Assembly: GCA_025345505.1 (NCBI GenBank)
Contig: JANVCC010000073.1
Location: 7,503,933-7,567,932 of the forward strand
Direction: 5' to 3'
DNA: 64,000 nt
Origin: Todiramphus chloris collaris
Taxonomy: Eukaryota; Chordata; Aves; Coraciiformes; Alcedinidae
Every line of letters begins with the position of its first letter. Position 1 is the stretch's first letter. The notes beneath the pieces were generated by a model. That model made no database searches. It had not been told where the DNA came from and saw only the letters and a list, made by a program, of their open reading frames with translations. Shown here piece by piece: positions 53,083 to 62,165 of the stretch. The position numbers and the translations under genes are program-made.

Positions 53083-53497
53083 GTTAATTTTATTACTGAC
53101 ATAGAAAATTTGACTGCCCAAGCTGTTCTCATTGAAGGAAGCCCTCCTCCTCCTCAGCCAGGATGGCTTAACTTGCTCTGAATCCCTTATCACCTGTATC
53201 CCCTCTGGTGGCTTTAACTGTTTTGTACCTATAAAATATAACTGCTGAGTGTAAGATGTCTGTAATAAGCTACTCCTTAGTTCCCCTGCAACAGGGAGGA
53301 AATTCTCAAATGAAGGACTCAGTAATCAGCTTCAGGCTGTTTTGTAGCACAGTAAGTGCAGATACATAGTCAACGTGCTGGAGATTTATTGCAATGTCTT
53401 AATTTGCTAACACAGGACAACAAGCAATTCCCAAAGCACCATGTACTCTCTATTTAATGTTATGTTTAGTAATCTAGAAACCTCTGCTTTGTTTCAG
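53083..53497 (+). other. Intron 11 (415 bp)
   Basis: A short intron ending in GTTTCAG. No repeat element or other feature is recognised. Confidence 0.85.
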
Positions 53498-53693
53498 CTC
53501 TATAGTTAATCTCCCAGGGGAGTCAACTCTCCGCCGTGAATTTCTGAGGCTGCAGCAGGAGAACAAAAACCGTTCTGACCCTCATCGCCAGCAGCAGCAG
53601 CTGAAGGACCAGGAGAAATACAAGAAGCAGCTGCTGACAGAGCGACAGAAACGGATCGAGCAGCAGAAAGAGCAGAGGAGGAGGCTGGAGGAT
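53498..53693 (+). CDS. NRK: Exon 12: start of coiled coil
   Basis: This 196-nt exon encodes [20 protein letters not shown], then [18 protein letters not shown], and ends [15 protein letters not shown]. The PGESTLRR(D/E)FLRLQ block is a GCK-IV hallmark, and REF with QQEN matches MINK1 best. The Gln/Lys/Arg-rich remainder should form a coiled coil. The donor GAT|GTAGGA is weaker than the others, but it is the only one that keeps the frame with exon 13. The acceptor is GTTTCAG. Confidence 0.93.
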
Positions 53694-54540
53694 GTAGGAA
53701 CTGGCTTCTATTGTTGTTCCATGTCTCATCACAAATTAAAAAATATGCCTGTACAGAGTAGGCTTTGAAAGGCAAGAAGGCTGTGTTAAATTGTCAGCAC
53801 AGCCTGGACTGTGTCACATTTGAACACAGTGATTTTAAATTATGTTAAATGGAATCTATCGTTTTCCTGCTGACAACCTGCCTTGAGCTTTGGGAGCAGA
53901 AGAGGAAGGGCGTTTTGCTTGAGTTTCTTTGGTGGTAGAAGCCCAGGCAGATGGTCTGAGAGATCCCAATTTTTTTCTCATGTGTGTTGCCCAATTTGGA
54001 GTGTGTCTGACTGATCCAGGGTCCTGGCCCTGCCCCTGTTTAAGATGTTACAAGATAGCTGCTGCCTTTTCAGCTGTCTGACATGCAGTGGTGTTGGAGG
54101 CATTGCTAAATCACCGTGTGTCTTCTTGAGTATCTGACAAACTTCAAGCGTTGTGCACACGCTCAGGAGCTGGCGTTTCTGAAGCATAGTGCTGTTCCAG
54201 CAAAACAGAGGACTCTGGAAAAACCCTTCCTTCTCAAAAGGACAGGAAGATATTTGTCATTAGATTAGCTGCCAGCAATCACAGAGATCTCACATGTCTG
54301 CTTAAATGAATGGCAAATCTGCCCTCGGCTGCCAAAAGGGCAAAGGTTTCACTTCGAGTTTGGCAGTCATCGTGGTGGCAGCTTGTGGCTGTCTGCTTCT
54401 GCTGCTCAGCGGATCGGGTGTCCCCATTAGTGACTGCACAGCAGGAAATGGGCCTTGTGATTAATGAACACTGGCATAAGTAATTGGTGGGTACAAAAGT
54501 AAAGTAAAATAAGCAATGTTATCCCCTGGCTCTCTTCCAG
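53694..54540 (+). other. Intron 12 (847 bp)
   Basis: The donor is GTAGGA and the acceptor is CTCTTCCAG. If this intron is not removed, the frame from exon 12 adds 24 codons and stops at 53766-53768. No repeat element is seen. Confidence 0.83.
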
Positions 54541-54705
54541 CATCAGAGGCGAGAGCAGGAGCTACGAAGGCAGCAGGAGTGTGAGCAGAGGTGGCCAGAG
54601 GCTAAAGCTGTTCAGAGGAAAGAGGAGAGGTGTAAAGATGACAAAAGGGCTGTGGAAGATGAACGGTTCGTAGTAGATGGACACAGGAAAGCAGAAAAGA
54701 AGCAG
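54541..54705 (+). CDS. NRK: Exon 13: coiled coil continuation
   Basis: This 165-nt, phase 0 exon encodes 55 residues. It begins HQRREQELRRQQECEQRWPE and continues with a charged Lys/Glu/Arg stretch ending HRKAEKKQ. The start matches the QQRRE-x-E-x-R-x-QQE coiled coil of the family. After that it loses the long regular Arg/Glu/Gln repeats of MAP4K4 and TNIK and carries Trp, Pro and Cys residues unusual there. The acceptor is CTCTTCCAG and the donor is GTATGA. Confidence 0.9.
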
Positions 54706-55454
54706 GTATGAAAAGTGTGTTTACTGATAGCGGTTGGCAGCTCCCTGTTCCTGTAGCTGATGTCTTTCTCAGTTCCCTGAGGGTGTTCCCATCCTCTGAG
54801 TCAGAGACCAGAGAGGGACTTTTTTAATGCATTTACTGCCTCTTGTTCTCAGATTCAGCCTTGTTTGGAGTTAACCTATGTGTTACTGAGCCATCCTCCT
54901 TATCTACAGCAAAGACACTCCCTCTCCCACTTCTGTCCCTGACTTTTCTCCTGAAATGGTCTTCAGTCACTTCAATCTGATTTAAAATATCTTTGATCTG
55001 AAAACTTCAGCATCAGCTCAACCTAAGCTTAAATCTCCAGTTTCTGTTCAGATTATAACCAAGAACATTTCTTTTTCACAAATAAAAATGGAGCTTAGGT
55101 TAATGTTAATGCTGAAGGCTTATACCGTGGCCACAATGTTTTTCTGTTCCAGCAGCAAACTGATTTGTAATCAAACAGAAGCATGGGGTGTTTGATTAAA
55201 TCCCTCTGATTTTAGGAAATGTAAAAAGAAAAAAATACAACAAAAAAATTAATTTCTGGTGTATTGTCTCAAGGGCCAAACACAGAGTGTTGGGGGTCGT
55301 TTTATACTTCCCATTGCTCGGGGTTGTGGCTCTTCCATCAGCCCTGCTGGAACTGTGCTCCCTTTGTTCTTTGAAAAGCCAGTATTTCCAGCAGTCAACT
55401 TGGTTGTCCTCTAAGACATTGTTCTCTCTGAGGTTCATCACTCTTTGCTTTCAG
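54706..55454 (+). other. Intron 13 (749 bp)
   Basis: From GTATGA to TTTGCTTTCAG. No repeat element or other feature is recognised. Confidence 0.83.
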
Positions 55455-55601
55455 AAGTTGGAAGATGTGCAGCACAACAGGAAGGTGCATCGAACTCTTC
55501 CCAAAGATCAGACACAGCTTCTGTCTCTCCAGCATGACCACAGGCAGAAGAAGAGTTCAAATTCAGCAGTGCTTCCTCCATCAAGCAACACAAGCAAAGA
55601 G
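55455..55601 (+). CDS. NRK: Exon 14: end of coiled coil and start of linker
   Basis: This 147-nt, phase 0 exon encodes 49 residues: KLEDVQHNRKVHRTLPKDQT, then QLLSLQHDHRQKK and a Ser/Pro-rich tail SSNSAVLPPSSNTSKE. LLSLQHDHRQ aligns with the (L)VSLQHQRQ block that ends the TNIK coiled coil. The acceptor is TTTGCTTTCAG and the donor is GTACTG. The following KKPLYHYKEG-like motif of the paralogs is missing. Confidence 0.88.
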
Positions 55602-58600
55602 GTACTGTCTTGCCCAATGCAATATTTTGGTGCTTTGCACTTTATGATGCCATGGTAATCCTGAAGCAGAGAACAGAATGATATTTAAAGCTAAATCTGG
55701 AGCTTGACCTGTGTCATACTACACTCTTAAGCTCCAGTAAAGCTTTTGGTTTCCATTAATAGAGAGGATAAGGTAAAGGAAAGGTTCCTCTGTCACTTCT
55801 ACTTGAGTTCAGAGAAGGGTTTCACTGGTGAATGGGGAAACAAGGTCCTTCTGGTCAACCAGGTGTCATTCCCTTGCCTTCCAAAGAAGAATGAATTAAG
55901 GTAGTGTCATCTGAGGTTTCATAGATGTCTTTGCCTGATTTTAGGGTTCACAGAATTGACCCAGACACAGAATGGCATTGTGCCTCCCAAGCATAGATCT
56001 CTCTGCCCCAATGTCAGGCTGTGATGCCTTTTCTTGTTCTTTGTCTCCCAGCATTTTAGGTAGATAGGATTTTGTGGATTGTACATTATAGTTGCATATA
56101 GTACTTGATTGAGTTATAATCCATTTCACTCTTCTGCTAGCTCTGAAAGTATTTCTGCCCACCAACTTGTTCTGCTTGCTCTTATATCATTGTGAAAAGC
56201 CACAAGTCCATTTCACGTATGTTATCTCATCATTCCTAGCACACGTTTTTCTTTTTGTTTCTAATCCAAATTTGTGAGCCTAGTTCTGCAGCTGGTGGCA
56301 TTTGTTGTGTTACTAAAGTCTGGGTCGCTGTGAAAAAGCTCAGCAGCTCACAGGTGCCTCCTCAGGTGGCTGTGTCTAAACAGAACAGTGGATGTGATGG
56401 TCTCTGCATTCATGGCAACGCATCTTCTCAAAATACCCAAGCAAAGGCATGAGCAGAGCTTGTGTACGTTATCTAAGAGAAATGCAGAGCGCTGCTTCCT
56501 AACATCTTGCTGCAGTCTTCAAGCAAGTGCCCTCTTTGTCACCTCTTCATGTGTGTGCATGGTGCAAATGGTTCCCTTAGCTGAAATTTTCTGTATCGAT
56601 TAACAGTTAAATGAAACTGCTAGGATTGTTGAAATCATGAATTTTAATGGCTGAATGGAGTCTCCTAACAGCTAAGCAGCAGTAGGAAATCAGGGAAACA
56701 AAAGATATTAAGCTCCTTCTTAGAGTATCAGTTTGTGAAAACAAGAGAATAATTCTGTTTGAAGTACAGTTTAACTGTCAAAACCCCAAATGCCCAAGTT
56801 CCAAAGGCTTTATTGCAGTGAGCAGTTAAACAAATCATTACTGAAATTTGAGTGAACTATTCTTGAAACTGGTATTTGATGTTGGAGGGCTGGGTCTTAC
56901 TCCAGCTGAGGAGTATGTTGGACGTGGACAGAGAAGTAAGCTGCTTTTGCTAAATACACAACATCAGTCATTAGAGATACTTTGCCTTTGCTAGGCTTTC
57001 AGTGGGAGGGGAGAAAATGCAACTCAGTTCAGTTAATTTAACTTCCTTTTCTACTTCATTGTAGTTAGAATTCAAAAGAACTGCAAAATGTCAGCTTAAA
57101 TACTCATCTCTGTTTTTGGCATGTGTTTTGTAAATGACCCCTTTCTAGCAGAATGAATAGTATTATGGAATTTAGTGTGCAGTCACTGTTAACTTTTAAT
57201 TTAGTGGTGAAAGAAAATATCACTAGTTGCAGATTAAGTGCTGCCTGCCTTTTAGGTTCACAGCATGAGGGTCTTGTCGTTATGGCTACCATAATATACT
57301 CTACTTTTAAGGCCAAATTATTCTACAGTATTACTTACTTAATTTCAGAACTTCTGGGAAGTCACAGATCCTTCCACTAAAATCATAATTAGTGGTACAG
57401 GGTTGTATTTTTTAGTTAAAGTTTGAGACTTTCAAATTATTTCAGCAGTCATAATTGTTTACAACAATTTAAAAATGCTTTCAAGTTTTTACTGTATTTA
57501 ACAGTGGTAACTCAGTGATTTTTTTCTTTCCCAGTTTATTAGTCAAAGAGCTGCTAGTTTTTCTGTTAGGAGAGATCTGCAGAAGGATAAAGATAGCCTA
57601 CTGAAGAGAGAGTTTGTCTGCATGCTTTTTAGGGCTCAGTGGCATTTGCAGAACCAATTATCGATCTACAAAAACTCTCCAGAATACTGTGGCATTGAGG
57701 CATTAAAAACAAACAAAAAAATCCTAAAGCCCTTCAAAGCCTCGAGTTTAACTCTTGAGGCCACAGAACCCTTTCTTGGAGCTCCTTGTCTTTGCCATTG
57801 CACTCATTCTGTCATGGGTGGGTCAGGGTGGGTTTGCCCTGGTGCAAAACTGCACTACTTTAGTGGCTGGATAGGGGCTGGTGTCAGGTCTGGGAGCCCA
57901 AAGTGTCAGCTGCATGAGTTTGCATCTGGATCATGATACAATGCATGCAAGCACCCTTTGGGCACAGAGGTGGTAGGTAAATTATCATAGCTACCTTTTA
58001 CATTTTCTTTCTTGCTTATGGTAAAATTGGCCTTTCATTATTAGGAGTTGCAAGTAATGAAAATCTGGCCTCAAGAGCAATAAACAGTTGAGTTCACTGG
58101 GGCTAGAAGTTTGTGGTACTTGGCTGTGGTTGCTTATTTTCATAAGGCTTTTTTCTGTGTTTTGTTTTGGTTTGGTTTGTCTTTTGTGTTCTTCCCCCAT
58201 CGAGATCTGTGAGACTGAGTCATTTTCCATCTCCTCAGCAGTTTCTTAGGCTCTGTTAAGACTGTGCTTACTTTCCTGACATAGGCACAAACATCAAGAT
58301 ATAGTGAGAGATACCGTTAAGAATGCTCACCTAGACACAGATAACTGGGTGTTTTTATGGCATTAATCTCTAGTTTACTGTGTAGAGCTATTTCTAGGCT
58401 GCTGAATCAGAGGGTATACTAAAGATTTACACTAGGGAATGGGAATAAGTCATGTTGAATGAAACTGGAAAGAGTGGTGGGGTCAAAACCATAGGATAAA
58501 GAACTTTGTATTGAGTAATGCGTTCAGGAAATTAAAGGACCCTTATTCCTTCTAGATCATGTTCCTCAGGATTTTCCATAGTGCAAGTAACATGCCAAAA

Positions 58601-59273
58601 GATAAGAGTGTTACTTGTAAAGACAAACACCATGACTTTGAATGTCCCCCCACTTCCTCCTTCTTCCCCCAGCCTTCTATTGCTGAGCATGATGTCTGGG
58701 ATGGCCCTCTGGGCAGCTGTCCCAGCCGGGTCCCCTCCCAGCTGCTTGTGACCCCCAGCCTGCTGGCTGCTGGGGTGGGGGGCAGAAAAGGCCCCGGGCT
58801 GTGTGAGCCCTGCCCAGCAGTAACGGGAACATCCCAGTGCTATCAGCGCTGGTCTCAGCACAACGCCAACCCACAGCCCCACACTATGTACTGTGAAGAA
58901 AATTACCCCAGCCAAAGCGAGCACAGTTGTAGAAGGGGATAATTAAATGCACAGCCAAACAGGCTGCCTGTTGTCAAAGATAAGTAAATACAGACAGATG
59001 AATCCTCCCAGCTAAGATCCCAGCCTGCAGCAAATGGGTTGTCCTAGAATGCAGCAGATGGCAACCCAGGCCTTTTTCCTTGCTGTAGTTTGGTAACTTG
59101 ATGGAAAAGGAAGGGTTGCAAATGGAGAGGCAATAATGCTTGGTATTGTGCCAAGGATGACCTCTCCCTGATGGGAAGAGTCAGAGTCGATGTGCACTGT
59201 GCCACTGTTGGAGAACATCCAGGTTGCAAAGCCTGAGGCTCAGTGTGCAACATGCTGCTGTTCTCCTTCTCAG
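55602..59273 (+). other. Intron 14 or introns with unresolved exons (3.7 kb)
   Basis: No confident exon is found here. Two places have a strong acceptor followed by an open frame in the right phase, at 57535 and 58674, but neither has a convincing donor or family similarity. No transposon is recognised. Confidence 0.6.
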
Positions 59274-59426
59274 GCCGAGGACCAAAAAAAGAAAAGCGAC
59301 AGCATCCAGCCTTCCCTCCAGTGGCCAGCAGTGCTGAGGCACGAAGCCACACCACACGCCAGGATGGGATCTGGCAGCAGCTCCAGCCCCTGCACCCCCG
59401 CGCCACAGAGAGCCACCATAGTACAG
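59274..59426 (+). CDS. NRK: Likely exon 15: Ser/Pro-rich linker
   Basis: This 153-nt, phase 0 segment is bounded by TTCTCCTTCTCAG and CAG|GTATGG. It is open throughout and compatible in phase with exon 14. It encodes 51 residues including AEDQKKKSDSIQPSLQWPAV and MGSGSSSSPCTPAPQRATIV. The serine run followed by Cys-Thr-Pro recalls the SSGSSSSSSTPSS linker of TNIK and MAP4K4. Similarity alone is weak because low-complexity linkers evolve fast. The splice sites, phase and local GC rise support it. Confidence 0.62.
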
Positions 59427-60249
59427 GTATGGTACTGCTGCCCCAGGCTGGGAGGAGAAAGCCTGGCTTGTTCCTAAGCAGAACAGCGTGTCAGAAACCT
59501 GATCCCCTTCTCTCCTGGCACAAATGGATGATGCAAACCAGCTCAGAGGATTTTAGTGCCACCACACGCTGCTAAGTTCTACGTGGAAATACACTTAGGC
59601 ACTGCAGATCAGGGTTAGATAACAGTTATTTTTATATGCTTGATACCTGATTGCTGATTCCATATTACTCTTAGATGTTTCGTAGAAAGCCTGAATGACT
59701 GCACTGTTGCAGTCTCTGGATGATGTATTATTTATATGGTGCCATAAATATATGTGGCACTTTACAAAACAAATCCAAAGCCAGAATTTTTATCCCTGAA
59801 GACAGTATAAATGAGCATGATTCTTAGTGATCTTATGAAATGATCTAGAATTATATGGAGATGCAATAAGGACGCATGCAGAGTCAGATTTTGCCTGTGG
59901 ATATGGCCCAGAAGGTCTGTGACTTCAAAAATTTCCATATTAGAAGTGGTTCCTAGACAGTACCTGTACTGTAAAAGCACTCCGATAAAAGTTCTGCACT
60001 GGAATCCCTCTCTCAAAACATTTTAGCTCTGGCTGTTTCTACCAGTTCTTGGAGGTGATTCAGAGTTCTCAGAGTGCCCAAAAACTCAGCATTCTTTCAA
60101 AGTCTTACTCTTTCACGGTGTGTGAAATAAGTAGCTTGGACTGCACTTACTTTTTTTTCCCAGTCTCTTGTAAAGGGGCTGTAAGCATGTGTGAGCAGAA
60201 GAAAAATAAGACAGCTAGTAGAAATGGAATAGACTACTTTAAGTACTAA

Positions 60250-60393
60250 CACCCTGGAGGTGTTTAAGAGGCAGTTAGATATTGTGCTTAGGGACATGGT
60301 TTAGTGGTTTTTGATGGAGCTAGGAGTAAGGTTGGACTTGATGATCTTGAAGGTCTCTTCCAGCCAATACTATTCTATGATTCTGTGATTCTC
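60250..60393 (+). mobile_element. CR1 LINE 3'-end fragment
   Basis: CCCTGGAGGTGTTTAAGAGG and GGTTGGACTTGATGATCTTG are followed by the terminal repeats ATTCTATGATTCTGTGATTC. This is a short 5'-truncated + strand copy. Confidence 0.93.
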
Positions 60394-60659
60394 TAAGTGT
60401 GAACATAGCGTATTTAAGCTGGAAATCTCCTCTTGCTTTGAAAACATGCAGTGTCAGGAATAATCTTATCACCTTAACAGCTCCCCACAGCACTTCGTTT
60501 GTGCGTTCATTCATCTGCTCAACAAGGAGATGCAATCGGAGCACTTGTTTTATTCTTGGCAGCTCTCAGTTTGTGCTGGACTCCTGGATAGATGGATGGA
60601 TGTACAGTTCCTGATCCATCTTTCCAGTAGCTTCTTGGGGTTTACCTAGTGATACCCAC

Positions 60660-61380
60660 AGCAGAGTGGCATTCGGATCAGGCTTAGGTGCTGTTTGTGC
60701 ATCCATCTGCTTGAGAGGTGTGGGAAGAGAAGCAGAAAAATTGTTGAGTATCTCAGCCTTCTCATCCATCATTACCAGTTTGCCAGTTGTGTTTGGGCCG
60801 GGGACAGGTATGCTTTCTCTGATGTTCTTTTTCAGGTTGACATGCCTGCCTATCCCTGCTTTTGCTGCCTGTGCAGTTCCTTTTTGCCCTTTAGTTTGAC
60901 CAGCAGGTCTCAACTCAGCCATGCTGGTCTCTTTGCCTTCCTTGCCTGATTTCTTATACTTGAAGATCGAGAGCTCTTGCACTTTATGGAAAGTGTCCTT
61001 AGAGATCTGCCAGCTCTTTTCTGCTCCCTTATCCCTGGGAGTGGTTCCCTGGGTCCTGTTGTCTAACTCCTTGAAGAGCTGGGGATTTGCTTTCCTAAAA
61101 TTCAGAGTCTTGACTTTACTCTTCACCTAACCCATATCGTTCAAGACTGTGAACACCACCAGTGTGTGTGTGATCACTGCACCCAGGCTGCCTCCATTCT
61201 TCACGTTACCAATTAGCTCCCTTGCGTTGGTGATTATCAGGTCAAGTATCACATCCCCTCTGGTCTATTATCTGGCTTAAGAAGTTATCCTCGATGCACT
61301 CCAGGAGTCTCCTGGACTGCCTACAGCTTGCCGTGCTACTTTTCCGGCAGATGTTGGAGTGGTTGAAACCCCTCAGCAGG
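60660..61380 (-). mobile_element. CR1 LINE ORF2 internal fragment
   Basis: The minus strand encodes the end of the CR1 endonuclease (GFNHSNICRKSSTA; SRRLLECIEDNFL), then the linker before the reverse transcriptase (KSKVKTLNFRKANPQLFKEL; DKGAEKSWQISKDTFHKVQE; KAEILNNFSASL). One stretch is open for 186 codons (60566-61126), but the endonuclease part is separated from it by stops. The reverse transcriptase itself is missing. It is an inactive internal relic, unusual in lacking the 3' end. Confidence 0.9.
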
Positions 61381-61430
61381 ATATGGATAGTGCCTTAAAA
61401 ATCAAGATATGGAAGTGCCTTAAAAATCAT
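61380..61430. repeat. 25-26 bp tandem duplication
   Basis: Two adjacent copies of a unit starting GATATGGA and containing GTGCCTTAAAAATCA (61380-61405 and 61406-61430) differ by one inserted base and the last base. The duplication sits at the edge of the antisense CR1. Confidence 0.88.
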
Positions 61431-62084
61431 GCCCTCATTAGCAGCTCCATATACTGTCCGTGTCAGACTCAGCATGTCCTGAGTCTGCTCTCCTCATGGC
61501 ACCATTATCCTGTTCTGCCTTTATCTCAGGCTGTGCTTCGCTGGGTCCTCCTGGATCAGGCTCCCTGGCTCAGCTCTCCCCTATTCTTCTGTTTATGCCC
61601 TGGAGCCAGTCTGTGGAAGGCAGATAACAGCTGGCTGTTAGCATCTTTAAGTCAAAGCCTCCCTGTGCTTTTTCTGTTCAAGTTGCTGATGGAAAAATCA
61701 CCACAGATAGTTGTTGGGAGAGGAAAGGCCCCATTTCACCTGATAGTTTGTACCTGGGAAAATATTTGTGTATCTTCTCACATTCTTTTTTCCAGGGCGT
61801 GTTTGTCATTTCAAGTCATGAGTATTGTAACTGGGCTGAGTTGATGGCCTGACTTGTAGCATCAAATCACTGGAGAACTGTTGCAAGGTCTACAGGAAGG
61901 ATGTTTGTATCTTAGCCTTGGGTAGAGGCTGGCAGCTTACTTGAGGCAAATATTTCAGCCGTGCAATAAAAATGGGAGAGTCCATGGTTTATTGCAGGGC
62001 ATTAGGGATTCTGCAGGAGCACAATGACTGTTGAGAGGATAGTCCTTCCCTGTTAAAATGCCACTCCGGGGATGAAAGGAGCCA

Positions 62085-62165
62085 CGTTCTAGGCTGGCTG
62101 CATCACCTAGGACAAGTCACTTCATTCCTTTCCCTCCTGTTTGGCAGTACCTCCCCCAGCTGCAG
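62085..62165 (+). mobile_element. Possible MIR-family SINE relic
   Basis: GCATCACCTAGGACAAGTCA and CTTCATTCCTTTCCCTCCTG resemble the GTGACCTTGGGCAAGTCACT and TAACCTCT core of MIR. It is short and diverged, with approximate boundaries. Confidence 0.42.

Noticed and set aside
56340-56452. Possible exon after CTCACAG at about 56353 (VPPQVAVSKQNSG)
   Set aside because: The acceptor is weak, and no donor keeps the phase before the stop near 56450.
60566-61126. 186-codon minus-strand open frame as a host gene
   Set aside because: Its translation matches the CR1 ORF2 region between endonuclease and reverse transcriptase. It is a transposon relic.
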